From: an uncultured Methanomassiliicoccaceae archaeon
Lineage (GTDB): Archaea > Thermoplasmatota > Thermoplasmata > Methanomassiliicoccales > Methanomethylophilaceae
Reading direction: 5' to 3'
NCBI GenBank assembly: GCA_905187815.1
Contig: CAJJJM010000003.1
Span: 1-64,000 of the forward strand
Length of the DNA: 64,000 nucleotides
The notes under the pieces are model-generated. The model did no database searches. It saw only the letters and a program-made list of their open reading frames with translations, and was not told where the DNA came from. Position numbers and translations under genes: made by a program. Position 1 is the stretch's first letter. Every line of letters starts with the position of its first letter. Positions 15,991 to 26,668 of this stretch are shown here, piece by piece.

Positions 15991-18876
15991 ATGAATGCGA
16001 AAACGATAACGGCGGCCGTCCTGATCGCGGTATCGCTGGGGAGGGTTGTGGCATCCGAGCCGTCGGAGGCCGCCCCGTCCGATGCTGAGTCCATCGATGA
16101 GACGATGGAGTTCACCGCCTTGGAAACCTACGAACTCGATGGGAGGAGCCTCGTCTTCACCGAAGGGGGCAGGCTCGTATTCCAGGAGGCCTCTGTGCTC
16201 TCAGTGAACGGGAGCACGCATCTGGAGGGCTCCGGGACCATCATAACACTCATGCCCGGGTCCGTGGTGTCGTACATGGGCAACCTGTACGTGGTCACGG
16301 AGACCATAGACATAGGTCTCGACGGAACCATCGACTTCGTCTTAGACATGGACCTCCTGTCTGATGCGCCCAGTGGGAGCTTCAGCGTCGACATAAGCGA
16401 CGGCGGCGAGGTCACGATGCTCGGAGGTGTGACCAGGGGAGGCCCGGACAAGGAGGCCGAGGCCCAGGTGGAATTCTCCGAGGATGCCATGGTCATCGCG
16501 ATGAGCATGGACATACCGTTCACCAGCGGCACGATGACCAGCTGGATCATTTCCTCCATGTACCCAGAGATCCAGCTCCCGTTCGAATCGTTCGGCAGCG
16601 AGATGACGGGGATGACATTCGAGATGAGCGCGAACATCGACATGGCCACCGGCGCGATGTCCCTGACGGACATGGACGGCAGCGGCCCCGCCTTCATCGA
16701 GGTGGAGTCCTGCAAGTACTCGATCCCGGAGATGCTCGAGATGAGCATGGAGGGCATGAGGATGACGTTCTCCCTCGGCACGGATGGCGAATCCATGACA
16801 GTTCCCGTCTCCATCGACGTGGACTCCGTGAACGCGGCGATGTCCTACGGCGGGGTCTCCCTCACAGCGGACATCAGCGGTCTGAGCACCGATTTCAGTA
16901 TGATTATGGATTCCGACGGGTCCGTCTCCGTCGACGGAGGCGCCGACGGGGCCCCGTTCGAGGTCGGTGTGGATTCGCTCGGCCTGGGCATGGCGCAGAC
17001 CGTGGACGGTAGCGTCGTGTTCACCATGGGCGCCACGCTCACTGACGCGAGAGTACTCGTGTCCATGGACCTCGCGGCAGGGCAGACGGTCCCCGACACG
17101 GACATGACAATCGAGTCCGGTACCGCCGCGGTCCACTACACAGCGGTCTCCGAGGGCGTCGCGACATCCGCCACCGCATTGACCGAGGAACTCACGGTCT
17201 CGGCCGGCATCGGGGCGGACGGCATCTCCATGGAAGCATCAATCGGTTCCGCCAGAGCCGACCTGGGTGCCGACGGGAGCCCGTTTGCATTCGGTGCGGA
17301 GGTCAGGGGCATGACAATCTCGGCCACTGGCAGCCAGACATCCTCCATCAGCATCCTTTCCGTCGACTACGTTTCCATGTACGTCCAGGTGCCCATCGGT
17401 GCCTCCACCTATCAGAAGCGCACAGTGGAGTTCCAGGGTATCGAGGCGCAGATGACCGGATCCACCGTGTCGTTCATCAAGGTCGCCAGCATGACCGCGA
17501 GCGGTCCCGGCGTATCTGTGGACACCATCACCGAGACCGTGACGGGAATGGAGGTCTCGACGGCCGAGGGCCTGATGATCTCCTTCGACCAGTACCGTGC
17601 CGACGTCCTGGGTCTGGACGGTAGCGAGGGATACGTCGAGGCTACCGACGTCGCCTCCACACAGGACGGGGAGATCTCTGGAGACTACGTCTACGCCCTC
17701 GGGCACAACACCTACAGGGCACTGAACGGCAGCCTCTCGTTCGTCTCGTCTGGTATCGTCGTGTACGACGGTATGACCGTCGAGTTCCGCGACAGCTACA
17801 TAGGCGATTTGGCCATCTACGGCGGAACGGTCAACGGTACCGCGTACGTCTGCGGAGGCTGGGTCCATACCGTCGCGGATCAGGAGCGCACCTTCACGGT
17901 CGATGGCTACGGCGGATACGACGTCGCCTTCGACTTCGAGGACTCCCGCATCGTGTCCGCGGAGGCGGCCCTCTGCTCCGATATGTACCTTGAGAACTAC
18001 TTCCTCGGAATCGAACCCTACGACCCGGCCCAGGGCGGAGTCCCTTACGAGCTCAACGACGACGGGACGGCAACCTTCACCGACCTGAGCGGGGGGACGA
18101 TCACGGTTCCCGTGGGGCTGGTGACGTTCACCTTGACCGTCGACGGAACCGCTGCCGAGTACAGCTACGGAACCACCGTCACCGTTGAGGCGAGCACCTC
18201 CCAGGCGGGAATGGTCTTCGCCGGATGGTTCGACGGCATCCAGATAGCGATGCCCGGAGGGGATTACTACGTCAGGTACGACGCCGAGATCCAGGAGCTC
18301 TGGGCCCCTGCGGACTACGACGTCGTCTCCGTGGAGGGAGGACTGTCCGTGGACATCGGTGAGGGCAGAGTGTTCTTCGTCGCCGACGCATCGACGCTTC
18401 TGGGAACCAGGAACGCCGGACCGGTCACCGAGCTGACGGTAACCAACAGCGCCGGATCCGTCACCGTGGATCTGGAGGAGGTCGGTTCCGGGCCTCTGAT
18501 GGTCATGATGTCCGAGATGGGCCAGACCCCTGTCGGATACATCAACGACGCCGCGTCCGGTTCGAAGATGTACATGATGCAGGCATCCATTCTGGCTCCC
18601 AACGGCGAATCCACCCCGTTGGAATCCAAGGTCTCGTTCACCGACAGCGCTCCCGTGTCTGGAATCACGTCCTACGGACAGAGGATGGACATGGTGCCGA
18701 CCTTCGGCGACCAGTACCAGGTGGGTTACGGCGAGGACATAGTGGCATACGCGCTCGGGGAACCCGATGGCAGTGGAAGCGGCAGCTCGATGCTGATCAT
18801 CGGTGCCGTGGTCGTCGTGATCCTGGTGATCGCCGTGGCGGCGGTCGTCGTCATGAGACGCAGGAACCCTGCCTGA
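15991..18876 (+). CDS. Large secreted, membrane-anchored surface protein
   Basis: A 961-residue protein with an N-terminal signal peptide (about 1-22), a long Ser/Thr/Met/Asp-rich extracellular part, an InlB B-repeat-like unit near residues 705-765 (VTFTLTVDGTAAEYSYGTTV then VFAGWFDG), and a C-terminal Gly/Ser linker followed by one membrane helix (about 930-955) and RRRNPA. The architecture is that of adhesin-like proteins of gut archaea. Ligand unknown. AAGGTGATGG (15980-15989) precedes the ATG. It is acidic (Asp/Glu-rich), as expected for a surface protein. Confidence 0.8.
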   Translation: MNAKTITAAVLIAVSLGRVVASEPSEAAPSDAESIDETMEFTALETYELDGRSLVFTEGGRLVFQEASVLSVNGSTHLEGSGTIITLMPGSVVSYMGNLYVVTETIDIGLDGTIDFVLDMDLLSDAPSGSFSVDISDGGEVTMLGGVTRGGPDKEAEAQVEFSEDAMVIAMSMDIPFTSGTMTSWIISSMYPEIQLPFESFGSEMTGMTFEMSANIDMATGAMSLTDMDGSGPAFIEVESCKYSIPEMLEMSMEGMRMTFSLGTDGESMTVPVSIDVDSVNAAMSYGGVSLTADISGLSTDFSMIMDSDGSVSVDGGADGAPFEVGVDSLGLGMAQTVDGSVVFTMGATLTDARVLVSMDLAAGQTVPDTDMTIESGTAAVHYTAVSEGVATSATALTEELTVSAGIGADGISMEASIGSARADLGADGSPFAFGAEVRGMTISATGSQTSSISILSVDYVSMYVQVPIGASTYQKRTVEFQGIEAQMTGSTVSFIKVASMTASGPGVSVDTITETVTGMEVSTAEGLMISFDQYRADVLGLDGSEGYVEATDVASTQDGEISGDYVYALGHNTYRALNGSLSFVSSGIVVYDGMTVEFRDSYIGDLAIYGGTVNGTAYVCGGWVHTVADQERTFTVDGYGGYDVAFDFEDSRIVSAEAALCSDMYLENYFLGIEPYDPAQGGVPYELNDDGTATFTDLSGGTITVPVGLVTFTLTVDGTAAEYSYGTTVTVEASTSQAGMVFAGWFDGIQIAMPGGDYYVRYDAEIQELWAPADYDVVSVEGGLSVDIGEGRVFFVADASTLLGTRNAGPVTELTVTNSAGSVTVDLEEVGSGPLMVMMSEMGQTPVGYINDAASGSKMYMMQASILAPNGESTPLESKVSFTDSAPVSGITSYGQRMDMVPTFGDQYQVGYGEDIVAYALGEPDGSGSGSSMLIIGAVVVVILVIAVAAVVVMRRRNPA

Positions 18877-18883
18877 GAACAAA

Positions 18884-18948
18884 CGGCGGCACAGCCGCCT
18901 TTCCAATTATGAAAAACCCCTCCCGCCGCCCATGACCGGCGGGAGGGG
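18884..18948. terminator. Two hairpins between convergent genes
   Basis: The first hairpin has a GGCGGC/GCCGCC stem (18885-18890, 18894-18899) followed by TTT. The second is a perfect 12-bp stem, CCCCTCCCGCCG / CGGCGGGAGGGG (18917-18928, 18937-18948), with an 8-nt loop. It separates the surface-protein gene from the convergent fttA and could serve both strands. Confidence 0.6.
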
Positions 18949-18975
18949 CACACGCCCTGCGGCGTGGAACGCGTT

Positions 18976-20880
18976 TCATCTGAGCCTGATGGTCTCGAGG
19001 TTGAGCGGGGCCTTGGTCTCGATGCCGAACTTCTTGTAGATCGACGACGCAAGGTCCGTGCACTTCCTGTCCTCGCCGTGACCGATGATGATCTTGTCCG
19101 GCTTGGGCTCCAGGGACGAGATGTAGCGCATCAGCTGCTTCCTGTCGGAGTGTCCGGAGAACCCGTCCACAGTCTCCCTCTGCATCCTGATCTTGAGGTT
19201 GATGGGCTTCCCGCGCATGTTCATCGTGATCTCCGACCTGCCTCTCTGGATGGTCCTTCCGATGCTGCCCTCGCTCTGGTATCCGACGAACAGCAGCCAG
19301 TTCTTCTCGTCGTCGGCCCACTCGCGGAAGTACTCCATGACGGGTCCACCCGACATCATTCCGCTGGTGGCGAGCACGATGCACGGGTCGGGCGAGTGGC
19401 AGATCTCCTCCCTCATGTCGGCGGTCTCAACCCTCTTGAAGATGGGCGACAGGAACGGGTTCTCGTTCTGCTGGAAGATCTGTGTCCTGAGCTGGCTGTT
19501 GAGGTACTCGGGGTATGCGGTGTGGATGGCGGTGGCCTCCCAGATCATACCGTCCAGGTAGACGGGCATCTTGGGGATGGAGCCGTTGCGCATGAGCTCC
19601 TCGATGACCAGCATGACCTCCTGGGACCTTCCGACAGCGAAGACGGGCACGAGGACCTTGCCTCCGTGCTCGGATGCCTGCTTCAGGTACTGTCCGAGCT
19701 GCTCGGACGCATCCGCCCTTGAGGGCTGGACGTCGTTGTGGCCTCCGTAGGTGGACTCGATGACCAGCGTCTCCAACCTCGGGAACCTGTTGGTGGCGGG
19801 GTTGAACAGCCATGTCTTCTCGTACTTGGTGTCGCCGGAGAACGCGACGTTGTGGAGGCCGTCGCCGATGTGGAAGTGGGCGATGGCCGAACCCAGGATG
19901 TGTCCCGCGTTGTGGAACGTGAGCCTCACGTCGGGGGCGATGTCCGTGGTCTCGTTGTACTTCAGCGTGATCGTGTGCAGGATCTCCTGCCTGACGTGCT
20001 GCGCCTCATAGGGGGTCTTCTTGTTCTCGCCGAACCCCAGCTTGATGTTGTCCAGCTGGAGCAGGGCCATGAGGTCCCTGGTGGGCGGGGTGCAGTAGAC
20101 GGGCCCCTTGTATCCGTACTTGAAGAGGGCAGGCAGCGTCCCGCAGTGGTCCAGGTGGGCATGGGTGATGACGACGGCGTCGATGTCGTCCAGGGGTTGG
20201 ACCTCGGGGATTCCGAAGTACGGGGTGTTCTCCGAGCCGGGGTCCAGGCCGCAGTCGATCAGGATCTTGCTCTCCCTGGTGGTCAGTAGCGAGCATGACC
20301 TCCCTACCTGTCTGAATCCTCCCATGGCGGTGACCCTGACCCACTGCTCTCCCTCGAGCTTCGGCCTGGCGAGCCTCCTCGCTACGCGGGTGAGCATCTC
20401 CTGACGCTCGTCGTGGTTGGCCCTGAGGTATCCCCTGACGTCCGAGACGGTCTTGGAGGGTATCGGCGGTGCGCGGATGACCTTGACGTTCCATCCGCAC
20501 TCCTTCCTCAGGTTCGCGAGAAGCTGTCCCTCCTTGCCCACGACCTCGTTGGGGTTGATGGCCTCTATGAGTGCTTCGCCGGTCTCCTCGATGAAGTTGA
20601 TGTCGAAGATGTTGGCAGACTCCGGGACCATCTTCCTGATCTTCTCCTCGACCTTGGCGGGGTCCTCGAGGTTGGACGGGTCAGGACGGATGTCCACCCT
20701 GCGGTGGATGGTCTGGGCCAGTGTCCTGGCCACGGAGTCGTTTGCGGATATCTTCTCGTACTCGTCGGTGTAGACGACCACGAGCGGCCCCTCGAACTTG
20801 ATCTCCTTGATCTTTATGTCCGGAGGCATGTTCCTCTTCACCTCTTCGGTGAGCGTCTCGAACAGTCTATCGACATTCAT
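18976..20880 (-). CDS. fttA: aCPSF1/FttA transcription termination ribonuclease
   Basis: An archaeal homologue of CPSF73 that cleaves nascent RNA and drives transcription termination. The 634 residues comprise two N-terminal KH-like domains (about 1-140, with NPNEVVGKEGQLLANLRKE), a metallo-beta-lactamase domain with the zinc motif HAHLDH (240-245) and SGDTKYEKTW, and a beta-CASP domain (VESTYGGHND, ATSGMMSGGPV, FSGHSDRKQL, IIGHGED). All expected metal ligands appear present. Separated from psmB upstream by a 78-nt gap that holds three CGGTTT repeats. Confidence 0.96.
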   Translation of the reverse strand: MNVDRLFETLTEEVKRNMPPDIKIKEIKFEGPLVVVYTDEYEKISANDSVARTLAQTIHRRVDIRPDPSNLEDPAKVEEKIRKMVPESANIFDINFIEETGEALIEAINPNEVVGKEGQLLANLRKECGWNVKVIRAPPIPSKTVSDVRGYLRANHDERQEMLTRVARRLARPKLEGEQWVRVTAMGGFRQVGRSCSLLTTRESKILIDCGLDPGSENTPYFGIPEVQPLDDIDAVVITHAHLDHCGTLPALFKYGYKGPVYCTPPTRDLMALLQLDNIKLGFGENKKTPYEAQHVRQEILHTITLKYNETTDIAPDVRLTFHNAGHILGSAIAHFHIGDGLHNVAFSGDTKYEKTWLFNPATNRFPRLETLVIESTYGGHNDVQPSRADASEQLGQYLKQASEHGGKVLVPVFAVGRSQEVMLVIEELMRNGSIPKMPVYLDGMIWEATAIHTAYPEYLNSQLRTQIFQQNENPFLSPIFKRVETADMREEICHSPDPCIVLATSGMMSGGPVMEYFREWADDEKNWLLFVGYQSEGSIGRTIQRGRSEITMNMRGKPINLKIRMQRETVDGFSGHSDRKQLMRYISSLEPKPDKIIIGHGEDRKCTDLASSIYKKFGIETKAPLNLETIRLR

Positions 20881-20912
20881 GGGAATCCAGCTTTCATCAG
20901 TTGAATTAGAAC

Positions 20913-20945
20913 CGGTTTAGAATGGAAACGGTTTGGAAGCGGTTT
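20913..20945. repeat. Three direct CGGTTT repeats between psmB and fttA
   Basis: CGGTTT occurs at 20913-20918, 20929-20934 and 20940-20945; on the coding strand of fttA these read AAACCG. They lie 33-65 nt upstream of the fttA ATG. They may be a binding site for a regulator, but the units are short. Confidence 0.3.
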
Positions 20946-20958
20946 GCGGAATCCGAAC

Positions 20959-21594
20959 TCAGTTCGGGAATGCGAAGCCCAGGGCCTCGCATCTTGACTT
21001 GATCTCTTCGACGGGGATCTCCTCGTAGCCGTCGGGGCCGATGTAGGAGACGAGCATGCCGTCGCCGGTGCAGTTGTCCCTCCTCCTGGCGGAGTTGAGG
21101 GCGGTGATGGCGACATCGATGCCCTCGTCCTTGGTCATGTTCTCCTTGAACGTGGTCTCGAGGGATCCCAGGGCGAACACGGATCCGGAACCGACGGACA
21201 TGTAGTTGTCCTCGATGTATCCTCCGGCACCGTCGATGCTGAACACGTGCCCTCCGGTCCTGTCGTACCCTCCCACGATGAGGCCGAGGTAGAATCCCTG
21301 GCGGATGACGCTGGCCACGAGGGTGGCGGCAGCGGTGACGGACATCGGGGCGCCCTTCTTCATGGAGTAGATGGAGATCTCGCTCTGCATGTAGCGAACC
21401 ATGAGCTGCGCGTCGCCGACCACACCGGCGATGGTCATGCCGATGTTGTCCGAGAGCTGATAGACCTTCTGGACGTGCGAGTGAGCGATGATGTTGCTCA
21501 TTGTCGCCCTCTGGTCGGAGGCCAGTATGACTCCGTCCTTCAGTTTGATTCCGATTGTCGTAGTACCGGTTTTAAGAGCGTCCTCGGCTGTCAT
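20959..21594 (-). CDS. psmB: Proteasome beta subunit
   Basis: The proteolytic subunit of the archaeal 20S proteasome. The 211 residues start with a short propeptide, MTAEDALKTG, cleaved before the catalytic Thr11 (TTTIGI). Other active-site elements are Asp in LASDQRATM, Lys in the VQKVYQL region, and the SVGSGS and ARRRDNCTGDG loops. The alpha subunit and PAN are not in the window. GGAG lies about 8 nt before the ATG. Confidence 0.96.
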   Translation of the reverse strand: MTAEDALKTGTTTIGIKLKDGVILASDQRATMSNIIAHSHVQKVYQLSDNIGMTIAGVVGDAQLMVRYMQSEISIYSMKKGAPMSVTAAATLVASVIRQGFYLGLIVGGYDRTGGHVFSIDGAGGYIEDNYMSVGSGSVFALGSLETTFKENMTKDEGIDVAITALNSARRRDNCTGDGMLVSYIGPDGYEEIPVEEIKSRCEALGFAFPN

Positions 21595-21814
21595 TGGTCA
21601 ATCTCCTAATAATGGGAAAAAGGCACCGTCCTCGACCGTGCTGGAATCCTCATAGACGGCGGTTCTATATTAACCTGTCTCACGACTCCGCAGACATACG
21701 GATATTCTCGGATGCAATCTGGCTCTATGGAGTTACATGGGGATGGGGGCCTCGGATGTCACGTCCAGCCATTGACCCCATTTAAAAATAGACCGTGCCG
21801 ATGGTAACGAGGGT

Positions 21815-22381
21815 GTTACGATCGATCGTTCCGATGTAGTCAGATATTCACTGTACGTCGTATGGGCAGTGGGGATCGCCCTGATGGTAGCGACGATGTA
21901 CCTGGACTGGGTGACCGTGGATGCCACCATGGTCACAGGCCAGGGGTCCGAGTCGCTGACGGGCTGGGATGTCAGGTCCATGCACGGAGTCGATGCCGTT
22001 CCCAGAGGGGTGATGGGCACGATAGTCCTCTTCTTCGCACTGGTTTCCGCCGTGTTGCTAGTGATGTGGGCGATTGCCCCTGAGAGGATGGGCAATGTGG
22101 CCACGCAGGTGGTCTTCGTCGTCATGACCGCGGTCATACTGCTGATGATAAACGATGTGGGTTCGGGCTTCTCCATCCAGGCGTCTGCGCCTCCGGGGTT
22201 CGAGGGCGGCACGTCCGTGGACACGGTCCCGTCATGAATCCAGGACATGTTCGGTCCGGGGCTGGTGAGTGCCGACGTCGGGTTCAGTGTCTGGAGGTAT
22301 CTTGCGGTCGCAGGCCTTCTGGTGAGCTGGATCTCATCGTTGGTTCTGCTGCGCAAGGGGTCGGACGGGATGCCGGAGTGA
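21815..22381 (+). pseudogene. Membrane protein gene with in-frame TGA and no clear start
   Basis: One continuous reading frame runs from about 21788 to 22381, broken only by TGA at 22235-22237. Before it the frame encodes a TM helix (SLYVVWAVGIALMVATMYL), a loop with GWDVRSMHGVDAVPRG, and two further helices. After it the same frame continues as IQDMFGPGLVSADVGFS and another helix (YLAVAGLLVSWISSLVLLRK). No ATG/GTG/TTG exists where the N-terminus is expected; GTT (21815) stands there, about 30 nt after a TATA-like TTTAAAAATA (21781-21790). An internal GTG at 21869 would drop half of helix 1. Either a decayed gene, sequence error, or recoding. Confidence 0.55.
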
Positions 22382-22426
22382 CGTTTCTTAGCTCAACAGA
22401 AATATGCCGAGTCCGATTGGAGGTCC

Positions 22427-23470
22427 ATGAAATCCGTCGTCTATGTCGAGAACGGGAGGTTCGAGGTCAGGGACAGGCCGAAGCCAGAGATCAAGGGTCC
22501 GAGAGACGCCATCGTCCGCGTTACGACTGCGTCGATATGCACCAGCGACCTTCACATCAGGGCAGGGGCGGTTCCCAGGGCCGTCCCCGGCATCATCGTC
22601 GGCCATGAGTTCGTCGGCATAGTCGAGGAGGTAGGCCCAGATGTGAGGCGCGTCTCCCCAGGCGACAGGGTGGCTGTCAACGTGGAGACGTTCTGCGGAG
22701 AGTGCTTCTTCTGCCGCAGGGGGTGGGTGAACAACTGCACCGATCCCGCCGGAGGCTGGGCCCTAGGATGCCGTATCGACGGCGGGCAGGCCGAGTACGT
22801 CAGGATCCCCTACGCGGACAACGGTCTGACGCCGATCCCGGACGGGGTGTCCGACGAGCAGGCGCTGTTCACCGGGGACCTGCTGTCGACCGGATACTGG
22901 GCGGCCGACATCGGTGACATAGAGGAAGGCTCCGTGGTGGCCATCATAGGTGCCGGCCCGACCGGTCTCTGCACCGCCATGTGCTGTCGCCCCCACCGTC
23001 CGGGGACGGTCGTGATGATCGACACGGACCGTTCTCGTCTTGATTTCGCACTCGCCCACGGTCTGGCGGACGTCGTCGTGAACCCCACCGAGAAGGATCC
23101 GGAGGAGGTGCTGCGCTCATTGACTGAGGGCCGCGGGGCCGACACGGTCATGGAGGTGGCCGGAGGCAGGGGAACTTTCGAGATGGCGTGGAGGATCGCC
23201 CGGCCCAACGCGACCGTCGTCGTGGTTGCGATGTACGAGGAGCCGCAGGTGCTGCCGCTCCCGGTCATGTACGGGAAGAACCTGGTGTTCAAGACCGGCG
23301 GGGTTGACGCATCCCACTGCAATGAGCTCATGGATCTGATATCATCGGGCGCGATCGACCCTTCCGTGCTCATCACACACAGGTTCCCGTTCGACGATGT
23401 GATGTCCGCCTACGAGCTGTTCGCCTCCAGATCCGACGGCGTCATGAAGGTGGCCCTCTCGATGAGATGA
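22427..23470 (+). CDS. Zinc-dependent medium-chain alcohol dehydrogenase
   Basis: A 347-residue NAD(P)-dependent MDR dehydrogenase. Catalytic zinc ligands appear in TASICTSDLHI and VGHEFVG; the structural zinc loop has four Cys in FCGECFFCRRGWVNNC. The Rossmann motif is VVAIIGAGPTGLC, followed by an acidic MIDTD, which suggests NAD rather than NADP. It resembles secondary-alcohol/isopropanol or sorbitol dehydrogenases; the substrate cannot be read from sequence. Monocistronic, shortly after the damaged membrane gene. Confidence 0.9.
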   Translation: MKSVVYVENGRFEVRDRPKPEIKGPRDAIVRVTTASICTSDLHIRAGAVPRAVPGIIVGHEFVGIVEEVGPDVRRVSPGDRVAVNVETFCGECFFCRRGWVNNCTDPAGGWALGCRIDGGQAEYVRIPYADNGLTPIPDGVSDEQALFTGDLLSTGYWAADIGDIEEGSVVAIIGAGPTGLCTAMCCRPHRPGTVVMIDTDRSRLDFALAHGLADVVVNPTEKDPEEVLRSLTEGRGADTVMEVAGGRGTFEMAWRIARPNATVVVVAMYEEPQVLPLPVMYGKNLVFKTGGVDASHCNELMDLISSGAIDPSVLITHRFPFDDVMSAYELFASRSDGVMKVALSMR

Positions 23471-23595
23471 TCATCCGTAGAGGATGGGGAGCATCACGGG
23501 GCCGACGACAGATCCTCGCCAACCCTGTTATACACACCATCCGATGACACCTCCATGTCCGGCGCGAACAGCGCGGGTCATCATGGAAGTTCATC

Positions 23596-25335
23596 ATGAA
23601 CAACAAGATGGCAATCGCCGCCGTCGTGGTCATTGTCGTGGCCTTGGCGGCGTTTGGTACATACATCATCTATTCCGACGATGGTGCGGATGACGGCATC
23701 GAGTTGCCCGTCTCCCAGCCATCGGTCGGAGACTTCATAACAACGAAAATGACGGAACCGGACGGGACCGTTTGGGAAAGGACCTATGTGCTCACGATCG
23801 CGGAGGACGACATGGCCCCCGAGATCATCGTGAACTCCTATTCGGACAAGACGATGTGGGCCCCCTATGTCATGGACAGCACCGACCAGTTCTACATGAT
23901 CGTATGCGACAGCGGTGAAGGTTACGACCTAGTGGGGACCGAGACTATCGACACGGCCTTCGGAGAGAGGGCGTGCAACATCTACGAGGATGCCAACGGG
24001 GTCAGATACTGGATATGTCCTGAGAACGGCGTGCAGTACAGGTACGTGCAGAACGGGTCGACGTGCGAGCTGATCGGCACATCCCTGTTCGAGGGCGCTG
24101 ACGGGCTCGAGCTGTCCCAGCTGTCCGATACACGCAGCCTGTCCGAGGGCGACTACGTCAACATGACCAGGTACGACAACAACGGGCTCACACGCGAATT
24201 CTACCTGCTGGTCACCGGCGTCGAGGACGGGGCCTACCAGGTGGAGTATCCGAACGGCTCCCAGAGCATGACGGAGGAGGCGTTCTATGACAGGCTCGGC
24301 GCGGTCGACCAGATCGATGGGTCCGAGTTCATCGGGGAATCCGTCGCCTTCGTGGACGGGGCTTTCGTCCCCGCGGACCTGTACTTCGATCCGGACCAGG
24401 GCGAGTATCTGCTGGTATGCTCCGATGATGTCTGCTACATATCCATCAATGCGGATGGTGCCTCCGTCATCAGCAACTCGACCATCCACCAGGAGTACGT
24501 CCCGTACGAGACCGATTCATCGGACCTCTCCCCCGAGGTCGGCGACGTCCTCTATCTGACGAGGATCAACGGGGACCTGAACAATCTCGCCATCCTGACG
24601 GATGCGCACTCCGCCGGGATCATCATGATGGTCATCACCTCCGTCGACGGCAACAGCCTGACCTACGAGTACACGAACCTGGTGACCGGTGAGACGACAA
24701 CCCAGACATCCACCGTCCAGGACTTCGTCGAGAGGATGCAGCCCGGGCTTGTCAAGGACGACGCCTCCATCAGCGTCCGTGAGACCGTCTACGGCCCCAG
24801 GCTCTGCTACAATGTCCGCGTCGACAACGCCGACGGCACCATCACATATTATTCGGTGGGGGTCGGAAGCGGCATCCTCTATCTCCAGCAGGACAACCTG
24901 GCCGACGGGACCGTGATGTTGAACTTCCTGTCCGGATACACCGATCTCGGCGAACCCGATTCAATGGGGTCAGGCTCCTACGCAGTGTACGACAACGGCG
25001 ACGGTGGCAGGATGACCAACGTCTGGCTCTTCTCGAACACCGGATACTACATGGTCGTCGCGGACTCCGACGGGACCGTGTGGGTCTTCCACTTCGACGA
25101 CATGGGCGACATTAAGGTCGGTGGAGATCCCGACGTCACGGATACCAAGACCGTGATGGGCGAGGAGATGGAATGCTCCGGGTACACGACCACGTACCCG
25201 GACGGCACCAGCGAGACGACGTGGTACAACGACAGGTACTTCATGCCGGTCATCAACGAACAGCACGATGCCGACGGCACCCTGCTGGTCACATGGAACC
25301 TGTTCGACACGAACTCCGACATCGGCACCGCCTGA
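23596..25335 (+). CDS. Exported surface protein with repeated domain
   Basis: A 579-residue protein with an N-terminal signal or anchor helix (MNNKMAIAAVVVIVVALAAF...). The exported acidic part shows at least three diverged units, each opening with (V/E)GD followed by a hydrophobic strand (SVGDFITTKM, SEGDYVNMTRY, EVGDVLYLTRI), each about 120-180 residues long. There is no C-terminal anchor, so it is probably held by its N-terminus. No catalytic motif is visible. Lineage-specific and of unknown function. Confidence 0.75.
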   Translation: MNNKMAIAAVVVIVVALAAFGTYIIYSDDGADDGIELPVSQPSVGDFITTKMTEPDGTVWERTYVLTIAEDDMAPEIIVNSYSDKTMWAPYVMDSTDQFYMIVCDSGEGYDLVGTETIDTAFGERACNIYEDANGVRYWICPENGVQYRYVQNGSTCELIGTSLFEGADGLELSQLSDTRSLSEGDYVNMTRYDNNGLTREFYLLVTGVEDGAYQVEYPNGSQSMTEEAFYDRLGAVDQIDGSEFIGESVAFVDGAFVPADLYFDPDQGEYLLVCSDDVCYISINADGASVISNSTIHQEYVPYETDSSDLSPEVGDVLYLTRINGDLNNLAILTDAHSAGIIMMVITSVDGNSLTYEYTNLVTGETTTQTSTVQDFVERMQPGLVKDDASISVRETVYGPRLCYNVRVDNADGTITYYSVGVGSGILYLQQDNLADGTVMLNFLSGYTDLGEPDSMGSGSYAVYDNGDGGRMTNVWLFSNTGYYMVVADSDGTVWVFHFDDMGDIKVGGDPDVTDTKTVMGEEMECSGYTTTYPDGTSETTWYNDRYFMPVINEQHDADGTLLVTWNLFDTNSDIGTA

Positions 25336-25380
25336 GTCGCGGCACAACGACGGGGCGATCCCCCGTCCCCTTCCACCCCT

Positions 25381-25399
25381 TGCCCCGACATCCGGGGCA
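25381..25399 (+). terminator. Hairpin after surface protein gene
   Basis: A perfect 7-bp stem TGCCCCG / CGGGGCA with loop ACATC lies 46 nt after the stop codon and just before the AT-rich trpB promoter. Confidence 0.45.
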
Positions 25400-25415
25400 G
25401 GGGTATTATTGTATA

Positions 25416-25439
25416 ATATTGTTCATCAATGAACAATAT
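25416..25439. promoter_or_regulatory. Palindromic operator candidate at trpBA promoter
   Basis: The perfect inverted repeat ATATTGTTCAT-CA-ATGAACAATAT (11-bp arms, 2-nt spacer) lies 39-62 nt before the trpB ATG and overlaps or abuts TATA-like boxes (GTATAATAT at 25411, AATATATTG at 25435). A dimeric repressor bound here would block TBP. The regulator is unknown; some archaea use TrpY, but the known TrpY box was not recognised. Confidence 0.5.
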
Positions 25440-25477
25440 ATTGAAATAGAGCCTGATGATAATCATCCCTGACACAC

Positions 25478-26660
<1,183 letters not shown>

Positions 26661-26668
<8 letters not shown>

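Noticed and set aside
17239..18906. 555-codon open frame opposite the large surface protein
   Set aside because: His/Gly/Val/Asp-rich composition typical of antisense shadows; the plus-strand gene has signal peptide and anchor.
21862..22083. Short open frame from ATG 21862
   Set aside because: It is out of frame with the helix-coding sequence and has low-complexity Asp/Gly/Arg content.
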